Assembly: GCF_021462225.1 (NCBI RefSeq)
Contig: NC_061818.1
Location: forward strand, 20,533,978 to 20,597,977
Reading direction: 5' to 3'
Length of the DNA stretch: 64,000 nt
From: Girardinichthys multiradiatus
Lineage: Eukaryota; Chordata; Actinopteri; Cyprinodontiformes; Goodeidae
Every line of letters starts with the position of its first letter. Position 1 is the first letter of the stretch. A program made the translations under genes and the position numbers. Positions 13,283 through 26,700 of the stretch are shown here, piece after piece. The notes under the pieces are model-generated. The model saw nothing but the letters and a program-made list of their open reading frames with translations, ran no database searches and was not told the origin of the DNA.

Positions 13283-14235
13283 CATAATTCAGTTCAATGA
13301 ATTTTATTTATATAGCGCCAATTCACAACACATGTCGTCTCAAGGCACTTCACAAAGGGTTTGGAATGGTGCGGAGTTGTTGGGGAGGTTAGATTAAACT
13401 ACTGAGTGTTAGAGTTTGGACATTTTAGAATGGGCTATGTGTAGGGGTACTAAGTAAAATAATAAACGGATAAAGTTTGTCCTTTTAGAGCTCACTGGTG
13501 GCCATTGTTATACTAAAAAACATAAGGGTTGGGGGTATGTCTCTGTCAGATGGATTATAACCTTGGAAAAGAGAAGGGGTCATACAGGTAGCAGAAATGG
13601 AGGGTGTGTTTGCACCTCAACCATAACTGAACTGGTTTAGGCTAAACATGACTCCCCCTTACTACATCCAACAGGGAGGGAGGAAGGCAGAGGTACAAAT
13701 AATTGGAGAGTGTTGTTTCCTGTTGCATTGTGTGAAAGGTGGGCAACTTTAAAATGGACTAAGTCAATTCAATCGAATCATACAGATTTCAAGCCAGGTT
13801 CATACATTCCAATTAATCCTAACTATCGAACAGTGCAGTCAGATTCAGTTATTTATTCAAATTGGATAAAAAGTTTTTCTATCTAAGGAAACCCAGCAGA
13901 TTGCATCGAGTCAGACACTTGTAGCAGTCACTCCTGGATGAGCATGTAGCAACAGTGGACAGTCACTGGCGTTGACTTTGCAGCAATCCTTCATACTGAG
14001 CATGCATGTAGCGACAGTGGAGAGGAAAAACAGGAAGAAACCTCCAGCAGAACCAAGCTCAGTGTGAGCGGCCATCTGCCACGACCGACTGGGGGTTTGA
14101 GAGATATAAAAAGATATTGAAATAAATAGAAGACAGTGGGGATTATACAGAAAACACTTACATTCAACAACAGAATCGAAAGAAGAAGAAAGCTTACAGA
14201 AGGTTAGAACAGTAAAAAAGCTGAATGTTAAAACA
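13283..14235 (-). mobile_element. 5'-truncated LINE 3' region (same family as 58114-64000)
   Basis: Begins ttcaatgaattttatttatatagcgcc, the AATTG-type tail plus the caacacatgtcgtctcaaggcac motif also seen at 58120-58190 and 59030-59095. It then contains the block with cattgttatactaaaaa and gggtcatacaggtagcagaaatgg (about 13500-13690), and a second block with ggataaaaagtttttctatc, actggcgttgactttgcag and gcggccatctgccacgaccg (about 13790-14100). All are non-coding 3' sequence; no reverse transcriptase remains. Open frames across it are accidental. The order of the two blocks differs from the 58-59 kb copy. Confidence 0.75.
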
Positions 14236-15499
14236 TCTAGAAAAGAGCTAGAGAGAAAGCACAATCATGTAGAGGATATTGATAATTGTGGGTCTTCAAA
14301 CAGCACTTAGAAGCAAAGCAGAACCTCTCCCAAGCAGCAGGAAGAGTTGCTTAAGAAATCAATGTGACTTCTTGATTAGCAGTGTCTCTTCTCCAGCCTG
14401 CATTAAGTCTCCATAGTAACCAAATGTTGCCAATAGGTGGTTGTCTCCATCACTTTCATTACTGCATTGGGGTTTAAATCAGACATGAACCACAGAACCA
14501 GGATTAAGGTTTCTCAGCAGAAAGCAGGATGTCACCTTTCATCATTGCTGCTACATCCTTCTGTATTCAGAGATGTTGCTATGGAGCCAGACAACCACTT
14601 GCTGGCAGGTGTGGGAAACTGAGGCACATGTTCTTCTGAATCAGGCAGAGATGGCAATGCAGTGGCCAACATAAATAAAAATGTGCTAAAAGATATTACA
14701 GCAAATAAAATATTGAAAATTAAAAACCATGGGCTCAAATTGTTTTAAAACCCCTAAAAGTCTCATGTTCTCTTGAGAATTGCATCTTGTCAACAGGCAC
14801 ACAGTGCAGTAGGGATTCTCCTACAAGTACAAGAGAGGTACACCAGTAACTTATAGACTGGAAGGGGGAAAATTGTTTTTCAGGTTTTGGATTTTCATCT
14901 CCTGCTTCTGCTGCTAATGATGATGCCCTTTATGTTGGTCTCTAAACACCCTACCCCAAAAAGGGGGAGAATTGTCTCTCTTTTGCTCCAAATATTTTCT
15001 CTTAAATCTCTTTCTATGCCATCCACTCATTGGTTGTTTTTGCCGGTTTCCTGACTCCCAGTTGGCTGTCAAGTCACCAGGTGTTCCAGATCCATCAGTA
15101 ATTGTCAGGTTGAAGTAAAATAGGAAGAATCAAACATTTAAAATTCAAATCATGAAACAAACAAAAAACAGATTAAACACTGAAACATGCAATAACTCAA
15201 TTCCACCCATTGACATGCATGCGTACCCCTACATTTAGTGTCACTTAAAATGACTACCATTACTCATATGTGTATGACATCTCAGGCACATGATTGGAAC
15301 ATGGTTACTTGGTGTTGTGAAGGAGGTTTTCACTTTTCAAACCTTATTGATTTAGTCCAAAAAAAACCTAAATAACATCATGGGACCTAGAGCAGACCTT
15401 TACTACTTTTGATGTGAAAATGCCAGTAATATCAGAAAGAATATAGCCTAACTTTAATGGAGGAGTGCTAGGAGTAAACCTTTTCTAAGAAAAACATGA
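14236..15499. other. Intergenic stretch, nothing recognised
   Basis: No coding or RNA gene evident on either strand. Confidence 0.5.
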
Positions 15500-16190
15500 A
15501 AACAAAGAAAAAGTTTTTTGACAGAGAACATAATGTTAAGGACTTCTGGAATAAGGTTCCTTTGACAGATAAGACTAAAATTTTATCATTTAGAAATCTG
15601 AGCTACTGACATGTTTGGCGTAAACCAAATGCAGCATTCCAGGAGAAGAACATCATACCAATTGTGAAGCATAGAGCTAGAAGTATCATGGTTTTGGGAA
15701 TGCTCCGCTGCGAAGCGACCTGGTCAGCTCACCAGAGTCCACCATAATTTCCACCATATCAGAGCTTAATGAAAATGTGAGACTATCTGTGTGAAAATGC
15801 AAACTGAATCAGAACTAGACGCAATGATATGACAATGAATCAAAACATACCAGTAAATCCACCAATAACCAACTGAAAATTAAGAATCACAATGTCTTGG
15901 GCCAAGTCAAAGCCCAGAGCTTGATATCACTGAGATGCTGTAGGGTTGACATGAAACAGGCAACATTTAAGAAACTCCTCACAACTAAAAGTAACGCCAA
16001 GTCTTTAACATCACACAGTAAGTATGGGTGTAGGGAGAAAGTAATGAGCAGGGCGAACTTTCCTAAAACCAATTTTAGAGACTGGTAGATGGCTACGAGA
16101 AGCACCTCACTAAAGCTATTTCAGCCAAAGGGTGTAAAACTAGAGGGTTGGATGTTTCCTTAGCTTGAAAACACATTTTTGTTTATATAT
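15500..16190 (+). mobile_element. Decayed Tc1-like transposase relic, subfamily shared with 52480-52975
   Basis: Conceptual plus-strand fragments read as Tc1-type catalytic region: WNKVPLTDKTKILSF, then HVWRKPNAAFQEKN, then IVKHRARSIMVLG. The tail gactggtagatggctacgag...cactaaagctatttcagcca is nearly the same as at 52865-52915. Many frameshifts and stops. Confidence 0.65.
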
Positions 16191-18164
16191 ATTTTGTTCA
16201 ATTGGTGAAACAAAACAATAGTTCCCTATGCTTCCCTTTAAAAAAACGTATTTCTTTTATAGAGATAAATGTGTTTTAAAAGAAATACATTCCTAATTTT
16301 TTTTACTTATTTTAAAATAATGTCAAATTTCACATAAGAATTTTTATAAATTTTAAATCTCCTGTAATAAAATAAAATATGCCAAGTGAAAATCTGAATT
16401 TCAAGTATTAAATAAAAATGTAATAAGATTAAATTAACAAAAGATGAAGAAAGATGTTGACAGAATAAAAACTATCCATAAAAGAAGACAAAAAAAATCC
16501 TTAGCAGAATTATCTTTTATATATGTGTGGATTTAAATTTTAGATCTACATTAATTCGTAAAATTCATATAACACCTCTTTTATTTTAAACATGAAACAT
16601 GCGTGACAAAGTCAGGAAACGTCAACTCCCAGGTCTTTTTATCTCTACATACAATGACTGATCAAATCCTCCACCTCCATGCTGCTTCCCGGCCTGACTA
16701 CAATGTATAGTGGGTACAGGCGAAGCAAGGGTAGTGCTTTGCACCATTGCGCTGGGCCGAGCTGCCTTATTACAGTTCTATCTCCTCTCAACAGTCACTA
16801 CCGATCCAAGTCATTAGACAGCAGAGTGCCTGCTTGAGAGCTCACTGAAGCAGAAAGATAGAGACATGGAAGGTGGTGGAGGGCCGGGGAGGGGGGCAGC
16901 AAAAGAGGAAAAGCTGATAAAAAAGGGAGGAGGTGAACCAATGCCTCAATGTCACTGCCTTGAGAGGATAGCATCAAAGAGGCGAAAGGAAAAGGAAAGA
17001 TGGAAAAAAACAGATTTATTCAGACTAAATAAATAGAGGGTGAAATATTAGAAAAATCCAGGTTTGAAATATGAGAAAATAGATCAGTGCTGATGGAGGA
17101 AAGAAAAAAGACTTTAAAAAGTCAAATCTGTTAGGAAAAAATGAAGAAAATAAAAGTTAAAGCAAAGAGAGCAGAGTGTGGGCAGCAGAAAAAGACGTAA
17201 AATGACATGACGAGCCAGGATGAAAAACTGCAGTGAGTCAGAAATAGCGAGAGGCTGGATCGAAGGAAAATAAATCTAGTCACACTTAAGCCGAGTGGAG
17301 AAAGAGAGAAAATTGAAGGAAAAGTAGTACTTGAGGTTGACTTGAGAGTCGCTGTTGCTGTCTGTCTGAGGAGGAGTTTTCCTGGCAAACTCTTATCTTT
17401 GGATTGAAGGGTGCAATCTTAAACTGTCACACAATAAGACTGTCCAACATATAAAACATGGCAGCAGACTTTGCTCTACTGTCAAATGTTCAGGTTAATG
17501 TACAAACCTAGATAGCTGGGAGACAATATTCAGATATTTAGAACTGGGTACTTTCATGTGATGCTTTCAAATTGTCCTGATCAGTGGTCCTACAGGAATT
17601 CCCAAGTACTTTGAAAGTTTTTCTTTAGATTGTTGCTGCTTCCTCAACTAATGTCCTTGCCAGTTCTTGTTCGATGTGAAGACATTTTCCAGCCGAGCAG
17701 TTTATTGTGTGACACCACGTACGCGGTCATTAAAATTGAGCTTTGAGCAGACATGTCTGGGGGACATCCTCTATGAGTCCGCATTGAGTCTGCGTGTACG
17801 TCCCTGAAGTCAAGTAGAAGAATGTTTTTGTTAAAGGAAAGACACAAAACACTTGTTAAAGAAGTTGCTCTGGTCATTTGAGACCAATAGAATGCTATAT
17901 TTTCTATTTGGAGGGAGTAGTTCCTTTCCACTGTCACCACTTGCTTAGTTAGGATGAGGGATTGCTGTAAAGTCAACAACTTAATGCAATCACCTGGGCT
18001 TCCCTAGAAAGATAACTTTAACAAATTTTAAATAAAAACTGACTGCACTGTATTATACTTGGAACGTGAAATGTGGCTATATAGTTCTGTATATGAATTC
18101 GACCTATTTGCTAAGAGTAGCTTGAGATCAAATTTGTTGTACGTTTGGTGCTGTATAAATACAT

Positions 18165-18310
18165 TTAATTTAATTGTACTATCAAAAAAGTATCTTTGCA
18201 CATGACACCGAAAACACCATCCACCATGGTGAAACATAATAGTGGCATCATCATACTGTGGGCTGATTGAGCATAGACAGGGACAAAGGTCTCTCTCATT
18301 AAATACCTAA
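18165..18310 (+). mobile_element. Short Tc1-like relic
   Basis: The run caccatggtgaaacataatagtggcatcatcatactgtggg corresponds to the conserved transposase stretch GGxxMxWG..., that is the common fish phrase atggtggcagcatcatgctgtggg. It is also visible at 4130, 50560 and 50730. Only about 150 bp survive. Confidence 0.5.
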
Positions 18311-19089
18311 ATACCTTTTGCACACAGCTGCATAGCAGGCCAGCAATCCTACTTTTTTGGCTTTTTTGGAGGTGAAAAGACAAAAAAGATAAACATCCCA
18401 AAAGTGTGTGTACTAATATATTGTCTTCAATGCAAAAAGCTTGTTGGAGCAGTGGAAACAGATCAGTAAGAGATTCAAGCTTGTAGCAATATACATTTTG
18501 CTCTCCAAGCCTTTAGTAGATAGCTTTTCATTTTACTGTCCTTTCTCTTTGTATTATCTCTGGCACTTTATAACCTGGTGTCTTTTTATTAGACAAGGTG
18601 CAATATGACACATCCTCAAAGACCAGACCCTGTTTTTAGCAGGTATTAAAAGTCCAGTCGTGAGCAGATACCTAAATATTTGTTATAATGTGTATTCAAC
18701 AGATGTGACTCACAGCTCGATGTGGGAGTGCACACCGAGAGACACGGACAATTTGAATAATTTTGTATGAACTAAAAATATTTGTTCTACGTAGGCAAAA
18801 CAGCCTCACAAGTTTTTGTGTTTTTTTATGTTGTGACTTTTAAAATCCCATCTTGTTCTTATCTAATAATGTGAGCACTCCTTGATGAGCGGTCTAAGTC
18901 AATCCAGATAAACAAAATATGAGAAATATAGTATTGCTACAAATTCTTTCTTCACACTGAATGGATTGTAAGGAATATGATAAACTTTACCTTTATTTCA
19001 TGTTTTTATCATCCTGGACACCATTTATCACTATCAACCTATCTTAATAACATTGTGGTGCACACACTCTTGCACAGTCATGAAACGTT

Positions 19090-19275
19090 ATCAAGGATTC
19101 AAGGATTTTTATTGTCATATCAGCTCACATTTACATGTTAAGGTACAAAATTCGCACTCAGGTCTAGGTTAAGAAGCCTAATACTTAAGTAAAAAGAAAA
19201 CTAAGTATAACATACACAGCTAAATCTAACAGTAAAAAGACAAAATATAGCAATCAGTAAAATATATATTATTTG
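19090..19275. repeat. Probable LINE 3' tail-type repeat
   Basis: Contains tatcaaggattcaaggatttttattgtcatat, a phrase typical of the 3' ends of fish retroposons, followed by A-rich DNA. Short and not duplicated elsewhere in the window. Confidence 0.3.
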
Positions 19276-22083
19276 AGAATAATACATTATTCACATGTTT
19301 TTGGTCTCTTTTACCCTAAAAAAAATCCATAAAAAAATACTAATTATTTTATTTTTATTGGATGTCTAATGTAACTTTATCTCTCATGTTGCCCCAAATC
19401 TGCTTCTGATGTAGGTTGATGAACTCTTTGTAATGGCTCCTTCTCTCAAAGCTCATGCATCTCCATCTGACTTGTCCAGTTTCAGCAAGAGAGAACCAGG
19501 GAGCCCATCAAGGATCTTTGCACGACTCAGTCAGACAGGACTAATCACACATTCAAATTTGACTGCAAGAAATATATTGTTTGTTTTTTTATGCTACATG
19601 TGTCTATTTCTATGTAAAGCTGAGCAAGATCCCAGCTTTCCTCTATCATCCTCGGATGTGTGATCAGTGTTACTTAGTAACTTTCTTAAAGAACGTTTAT
19701 CTTCATGTCTAAGCCAATTCCAAATCCAAAGTCCAGGATGACCAAGAAATACAACAAGATGGGCCAGAATAGATGTTTGTGCTACAATTTTCTTGACAGC
19801 TCAACTGAGAGATGGGAGCGTGGGAACTGCATTAGCAGAAGTCCAGTTGGTTCTGTGAGAGAGACAATGGCCCGATTCTGATCTCAGTAACAATCCTACT
19901 ACACTATTGTATGTCAGTCTTTTGTTTTAACGGAAGAAAGACATGACATTTTTTTTGACATGTCCAAAAAAAAAAAACACCACATGGGCAAAGCAATTCC
20001 TACACATCAAGTATACAGCACATATGCACCACTGCTAAATAAACAACACAACTCCTAATAAAATGTCACAGCCATGACCTAGAAATAGGTTCATTTAATC
20101 TCACACTACACTATAAAGGTGCTTTACTCAACCATGGATTAAAATAAAATTTCTAGATGATCTGATGATCCTTTAATATTAAAGGATCTCACGGTGGTTG
20201 TGACTTCATTGAAAAATAACGTATCTCATAATGACCCAGCAAAACACTGTGAATTCCACACCATTGATCTCCAGTATTTATAAACTTTTCACAGTGGGGG
20301 ACACTTAAAAGCAGCACCCATGCTTCACAGATATAACATGACTTTATGTTCTTCACAATCTCCTTCGTTTCCTCACATTTATAGCCATTTAAGGTGTGTT
20401 TTTCAAAATGCCGGCATATGTGGCAAGATAGGAAACAATGTCAGTGCAGCTTAAGGCATTCAGCTCTAGTGCCGGTTGTGGTGATGAAAGGTGCTGACAG
20501 GTCCAGACGGTTAAAGGCTTTGAATTCACTGTCCCTTTTTTCTTGCCCTTCTTGGATGAAGGTAGAACAAAAAACTGCATCATAAAACCTTCTCCATTAG
20601 GCTTCTGAAAGACAGTTAAATGCTCTTTGATCAGTGCAGATAATAATGTTTTGCATTTGAGGTATCATCATAAAACGTCTGTTCAGAAGTGAAATTAGTG
20701 TGGTATCTTTGTTTTTTTTTGTTTTTTTAGATTTGTTTGTTTTGATTTCTTTTGCTAGGGTATGTACATCAGTTTGATTAACAATACCTTTAAGTTCCAG
20801 TCAATTGTCTGTCTTAATCAGTAGTTGAAGTGTATTAATCTTAAATTGGTTCTGAGTAACTCTTAATACTGAGAAATGTATAGAAGGTCCTTGCTTCTTT
20901 AACATGTGGTGAAGATTACTAAATAGAGAGGTCAGGTAGCCATTTATCAGAATGATTTTGATGGTTTGTGAGACTGATTAGTTTATGTACATTATTTATA
21001 TAAGTTAATCACGCTACTACCTCAGATTAGCTGTAGATCAGGGTTTCCTGAAACTTTGCCTTGTAATGAAATAGTCAGGTTATCCTTTCCTTCAATTCTA
21101 AATGTTTTTTTTTTACTGAGCAGCACATGTTCATCTATACTTTTCTCTGTTTCTCTGTATCCCTTATATGCTGTCCACTCCTCTGCTCAGTCTTTTCAGT
21201 TTCTTCCTTGTCCAGACGACTTGAAAGAAATCTCACCCTGTGATTTTAAATCTTTCTGCCAGCTTATCCAACCTCCTGAGGACAAACCTGAATGTAAAAT
21301 GCTTGTACTGTATTGTGCTGCATAGGGAATAGTGGCAGCTTTGACAGAGCTCAGTCAGAGGTCGGCAAAGGGACCAACAGCTTTTTCTTCCTCGCAGTGA
21401 CTCAAGAAAACGCATGACTCCTTCATCAGCGAAAAGGTATAAAGGTAAACAAACCAGATAAAATTATTTAATATGTGTGCTTAATCATAAATTGTCATCA
21501 CTGTCAAGTAAATGCACTGTATTTTCATTATTTGCACTATACCTTTATTGAATGCATATTTTAGTGCTTTCATGTTTAAATATAGGGATTCATCTTTGTT
21601 TATTTAACCACAACAATGATCTACACATTATCTACCACCTCATATTTCCTTTAAATAATATTTCAGATTAACTTCAATAAGTCACTGTATAAGACATTTA
21701 CGTAATAGTTTTAGCTGTACAGCTTTATAACTTACATTTTATACCTTACTAACTAATAAAGTATTCATAAATCTTGATATTGTTTGTACGTTTTGTCAAA
21801 AACTTTAATGTATTTTCTTTGGATTTTATGTGAAACCAACACAGAGGTCTTTGGTTTACAATATGTTGTTCAAGTAAAACTTTGAAAAGTCTGTCCTGCT
21901 ATTGTATCCAAATTTGTGAAGTTTATGACTGCTAGTTGTCATGTTAACTTTAGAGTTGCTGACCTTAGATGGTTTGCAGTGAAGAACATGTAGATAAACA
22001 TAATATGACTGAGATCTCAGACAAAATGTTGCCTGTAGATCTCTACAGTGTTTTTCTTAACATAGTTTGCAAATATTTATATA

Positions 22084-22283
22084 CAGGTCCTTCTCAAAAA
22101 ATTAGCATATTGTGATAAAGTTCATTATTTTCTATAATGTCATGATGAAAATTTAATATTCATATATTTTAGATTCATTGCACACTAACTGAAATATTTC
22201 AGGTCTTTTATTGTCTTAATACGGATGATTTTGGCATACAGCTCATGAAAACCCAAAATTCCTATCTCACAAAATTAGCATAT
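22084..22283 (+). repeat. Left terminal inverted repeat of Tc1-like copy 1
   Basis: Starts caggtccttctcaaaaaatt directly after TA and pairs with 23451-23650. Outer and inner copies of aaaattagcatat form the direct-repeat binding sites. Confidence 0.93.
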
Positions 22284-22411
22284 CATTAAAAGGGTCTCTA
22301 AACGAGCTATGAACCTAATCATCTGAATCAACGAGTTAACTCTAAACACCTGCAAAAGATTCCTGAGGCCTTTAAAACTCCCAGCCTGGTTCATCACTCA
22401 AAACCCCAATC

Positions 22412-23374
22412 ATGGGTAAGACTGCCGACCTGACTGCTGTCCAGAAGGCCACTATTGACACCCTCAAGCAAGAGGGTAAGACACAGAAAGAAATTTCTGA
22501 ACGAATAGGCTGTTCCCAGAGTGCTGTATCAAGGCACCTCAGTGGGAAGTCTGTGGGAAGGAAAAAGTGTGGCAGAAAACGCTGCACAACGAGAAGAGGT
22601 GACCGGACCCTGAGGAAGATTGTGGAGAAGGTCCGATTCCAGACCTTGGGGGACCTGCGGAAGCAGTGGACTGAGTCTGGAGTAGAAACATCCAGAGCCA
22701 CCGTGCACAGGCGTGTGCAGGAAATGGGCTACAGGTGCTGCATTCCCCAGACCTGGGCTACAGAGAAGCAGCACTGGACTGTTGCTCAGTGGTCCAAAGT
22801 ACTTTTTTCGGATGAAAGCAAATTCTGCATGTCATTCGGAAATCAAGGTGTCAGAGTCTGGAGGAAGACTGGGGAGAAGGAAATGCCAAAATGCCAGAAG
22901 TCCAGTGTCAAGTACCCACAGTCAGTGATGGTCTGGGGTGCCGTGTCAGCTACTGGTGTTGGTCCACTGTGTTTTATCAAGGGCAGGGTCAATGCAGCTA
23001 GCTATCAGGAGATTTTGGAGCACTTCATGCTTCCATCTGCTGAAAAGCTTTATGGAGATGAAGATTTCATTTTTCAGCACGACCTGGCACCTGCTCACAG
23101 TGCCAAAACCACTGGTAAATGGTTTACTGACCATGGTATCACTGTGCTCAATTGGCCAGCCAACTCTCCTGACCTGAACCCCATAGAGAATCTGTGGGAT
23201 ATTGTGAAGAGAACGTTGAGAGACTCAAGACCCAACACTCTGGATGAGCTAAAGGCCGCTATCGAAGCATCCTGGGCCTCCATAAGACCTCAGCAGTGCC
23301 ACAGGCTGATTGCCTCCATGCCACGCCGCATTGAAGCAGTCATTTCTGCCAAAGGATTCCCGACCAAGTATTGA
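22412..23374 (+). CDS. Tc1-family transposase, open but with a 14-residue internal deletion
   Basis: 320 residues. The N-terminal paired-like DNA-binding region (about 1-110) has helix-turn-helix segments around QKEISERIGCSQSAVSRHL and a basic GRKKCGRKR stretch. The catalytic core has Asp in FSDESKF, Asp in QHDLAPAH and Glu in NPIENLW, with 34 residues between the last two, so DD34E. It catalyses cut-and-paste excision and insertion at TA. Compared with the copy at 60637-61641, 42 bp are missing in frame between IPQ and TWATE, just before the first catalytic strand. The frame is otherwise uninterrupted. Start chosen at the ATG in atcATGGG, conserved in both copies. Whether the shortened protein is active is unknown. 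Confidence 0.93.
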   Translation: MGKTADLTAVQKATIDTLKQEGKTQKEISERIGCSQSAVSRHLSGKSVGRKKCGRKRCTTRRGDRTLRKIVEKVRFQTLGDLRKQWTESGVETSRATVHRRVQEMGYRCCIPQTWATEKQHWTVAQWSKVLFSDESKFCMSFGNQGVRVWRKTGEKEMPKCQKSSVKYPQSVMVWGAVSATGVGPLCFIKGRVNAASYQEILEHFMLPSAEKLYGDEDFIFQHDLAPAHSAKTTGKWFTDHGITVLNWPANSPDLNPIENLWDIVKRTLRDSRPNTLDELKAAIEASWASIRPQQCHRLIASMPRRIEAVISAKGFPTKY

Positions 23375-23450
23375 GTGCATAACTGTACATGATTATTTGA
23401 AGGTTGACGTTTTTTGTATTAAAAACACTTTTCTTTATTGGTCGGATGAA

Positions 23451-23650
23451 ATATGCTAATTTTGTGAGATAGGAATTTTGGGTTTTCATGAGCTGTATGC
23501 CACAATCATCTGTATTAAGACAATAAAAGACCTGAAATATTTCAGTTAGTGTGCAATGAATCTAAAATATATGAATGTTAAATTTTCATCATGACATTAT
23601 GGAAAATAATGAACTTTATCACAATATGCTAATTTTTTGAGAAGGACCTG
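23451..23650 (-). repeat. Right terminal inverted repeat of Tc1-like copy 1
   Basis: Reverse complement of the left repeat with only a few substitutions, ending ttgagaaggacctg before TA. Confidence 0.93.
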
Positions 23651-23652
23651 TA

Positions 23653-23730
23653 TGTCTCTGTGATGGACTGGCAACTTGTCCAAGGTGTGCCCTGCCTGTT
23701 GGCCACTGACTGCTTACCCACTTTACCCAC
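23653..23730 (+). repeat. Fragment of the L2-like tail repeat, opposite orientation
   Basis: Reads gatggactggcaacttgtcc then aaggtgtgccctgcctgt. This is the reverse complement of the ccctggacaggtcgccagtccatc core found at 49820 and 63510. It abuts the right TA of the Tc1 copy. Confidence 0.5.
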
Positions 23731-26700
23731 CAGAACATTTACTACTGACTATAAGCTTTGTCTATGGCACTTTTGCAAAACAGAGAAAGCGTAGATTAAA
23801 AGCTAAAAAGTCAGCTGCAAACATTGTTGATGTATTGTTTATAGCATACTGAGAATTCAGCAACATTTAGTAACTTATCTACAGTAGTTATTGTTTTACC
23901 CACATATAATGTTTTATGCATTTTGTAATTATGACAAAAGCATGAAAAGAAAAATGCTGTCACATGGGTCAAGGGCCATAATGCATATTTACAAGCAGAT
24001 AGACAGATGGAAGGATAATTTTAATGACGAACTGGGGATGGGTGCATTTATAAAACAGTACAAAAGTGAATACATTTACATGTTGATGTTATTACTCATG
24101 TGAAACACAGAGCTAAATTCCCCCTAACAAGCTTCTCCTCACTCAGTTTTTCCAATCCGCCTTATCTGTTCCTGTTTATGCATGTAGATAACACAAACTA
24201 CTCCACCCTACAAGTAGCTGGTCTTAGTTTCTTTAGGACCCATAATGTCTAGTTTTTGCATTTATCCTGTAACACATGAAATGCGTTTAAGAATAAATAC
24301 CTTTATATCTAGTAAATATTAAATAGCCATTAAACATGACCACCCATAGGTGAAAAAAATTCTGCTCATCTTATTCTTGTTCATTTGCAAAACTGTCACT
24401 AGACATTTGCCACCAGCCTAAAAACATTTCCGGACAACATCGAAACAGATCACATAGACAGAGAAGAGTGGCTGGGAGAGCTTAATTGGCTAAAATGAAA
24501 GAAAACACATGCAAAAATATGCTCAAGCAAATTAACAAAAACACAAACCATGAAGAATTCAACAACTGTTCTGCAAAGAACTGTAGAAAAAAATATAAGA
24601 CAAACATATATTTACCAGCCATTTTATTTGGTACTCCTGTTCAAATCTCTGTTTACAATAATGAATCGCATTGCAGCAATTTTAGTACATATTGGCATCT
24701 AGATGATTCACCTAAAAGTGAACCTGTCCACATCATGGATACTACATCTGCTGTTTCTAGACGTCATTGTCCATTTGAAACCTGGCATGGCCCTTTATGA
24801 GATTACTATCTTACATAATGTAATTGGTTTTATTTCAAATTGATATGTAGACTTAAACAAAAATAGAATGAGTACCTGCTACATTTAGTAAAAGTTTAAG
24901 TGTATAATGTTTAGCATATTGTAAATATTGGTCCTTTATAGCATAATTCTGCAAGTCTAACAAGCAGATATTTTCTGGTTAGGGAAATGTACAGTAACCT
25001 TTATTCAGCAAGCTGGCTAGCAGTGACAGCAACAGATGAGGGAGTGGGAGCACTGCATTACTCTATTCTTTATCTAGTTAAAAAAAGGACATTTAAAAAA
25101 AGTGAATGTATGACAGAAATCTTTAGTTTTTAAGAAACCATAACATTTTAAATCTTGGTGTACCTTGCTACCAGTAGCTAATATCTATTTGTAAACCTAT
25201 ATTCTTCTGCTCTCTGAGACAACATAGATTAAAATATAGATGTTGTCATTCCAGCTAAAGATATTATGATGTTTTAATTAAAATAAAACTAAGTAAAACA
25301 GAAATCAGATTAAAACATACCATTTAAAGAGGTAAATAAAGAGTTCTGAAGCAGATACTTTTACTTGAAAAAACCCACCAAAAAGTAATTACTGTTTTTC
25401 TGAGACATACAAAATACATTTGTACAAAAGTAGAATATCTTCTTTAACACATTATTCTCTGCTGTTGGTGTCATACAGTACCTTTGACTCCCCCATGCAA
25501 CAATTATCAAAGCCATGACAAGTGCAACATTTCAGAAATGCTTTTATATGTTAATGATGTTCCTTTGGTTGCTTAAACTTTACTAAATCATCCTTTCTGA
25601 CTTGTTGAAATAATATGGAATACAATGTTTTTTCACAGTGAAAATAAAACCTGTGAAACATGCAGTGAAGACAGGTGCAGAAATCACAGTTTTGACACCT
25701 TTCATGTGTTAACTTGGCACTGCTAACTCAAAAACCGTGCATTTAAAATGTACAATCCGGATTTTGTTCTATGCTATGAAAGTAGGTAACATTTCAGCAA
25801 AAGTCATAAGACAAAATGCTGAAGATATTCCAGGATTTAAAAGTGATATGTGCTAAAGGAAGTATATTTAAGTGTGCAGGAGTCACTGATCTAAGGCAAG
25901 GAGTAATGAATGATTTAAAGGCCTATATTCATCTGTTACAGTAGCTCCAGAGAGGCCTTGACTTGACTTTAAATTGTGTGGAGCATTTGAAAAAGGTAAT
26001 GTTATGGGAAATTTTAGTGCCTTGCTTTCTTTTCTACTAGATACTCTGCAGGATCTGATAAAAGTATTCAAACCCTTCTGTGTTATTCTCTTCTGCCTCC
26101 AGGGTTAGGACAGATGGTTCTGTTTAGTCTTACAGAGATGGTTTTTCGACATTCTCCTATTCACTTGTATGCCACACTGTAAGGTGACATTTCCATTGTC
26201 AACATGTCTAGGACAACAGGTTTCTCCTCGTCTCTCTGGGTCTCATGAGAGTTACCTTGAAAACTATTGTAGCTTATAAGGAGAACCTTTGCTTTGTCTA
26301 GCCAGAACGATTTGGCAGCACTTCTGGGCGCATCTCCAATGCGATAAAAAATCCTTCTCTCTTGCAAGATTATAATAAAGCTGATTCTGAGGGACAATCA
26401 TCGGTCTCTGACTTGGTAAAAACACATTTTTCTATGACAGGTAATTTTTTATTAAGCCGGATTTTCAGATTATTAGGAAACTGAAATGATGTGTCCAAAA
26501 GCATTATGCAATAGTGCAAAAGTCGGTAAATTCTTGATAAAGAATGAAAAGGAATTTAAATTGAAAACAAATAAATTTCAAGCACACCAACATTTCAGTA
26601 TTGTCACTGTGGTTGTAACTTTTTTTATTTGTTTTTGTCAAACAGGCCTCTCTTACAAATGAGACACTGTATTTCAATATGACAGCCTGTATAAGGTTAA

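Larger units (their letters stand above)
16191..22083. other. Intergenic stretch with scattered repeat fragments
   Basis: No exon recognised. A purine-rich GC-richer patch at 16670-16960 contains a 56-codon open frame from 16866, which I do not accept as a gene. A small Tc1-like piece lies at 18170-18310 and a LINE-like tail at 19090-19275. The remainder is unassigned AT-rich DNA. Confidence 0.5.
22084..23650 (+). mobile_element. Near-complete Tc1-like (DD34E) transposon, copy 1
   Basis: 1567 bp, flanked by TA dinucleotides (22082-22083 and 23651-23652). It has about 200-bp terminal inverted repeats: 22084-22283 and 23451-23650, with only a few mismatches. Within each TIR the motif aaaattagcatat occurs at the outer and inner ends, the two-site IR/DR layout in which transposase binds. 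A single transposase ORF lies in the middle. A second copy of the same family is at 60309-61918. The high TIR identity and mostly intact ORF imply a young insertion. Confidence 0.95.

Noticed and set aside
16866..17036. ATG-initiated 56-codon frame in a purine-rich GC-richer patch
   Set aside because: Gly/Lys-rich translation caused by GGA/AAA composition; no homologue recognised and no splice sites needed or seen.
22412..23374. Minus-strand and alternate-frame ORFs inside the two Tc1 copies
   Set aside because: Shadows of the transposase frame; they recur in both copies only because the DNA is the same.
24486..24800. 104-codon plus-strand frame
   Set aside because: Looks like a decayed repeat around ttatttggtactcctgttca rather than a gene; translation has no conserved motif.
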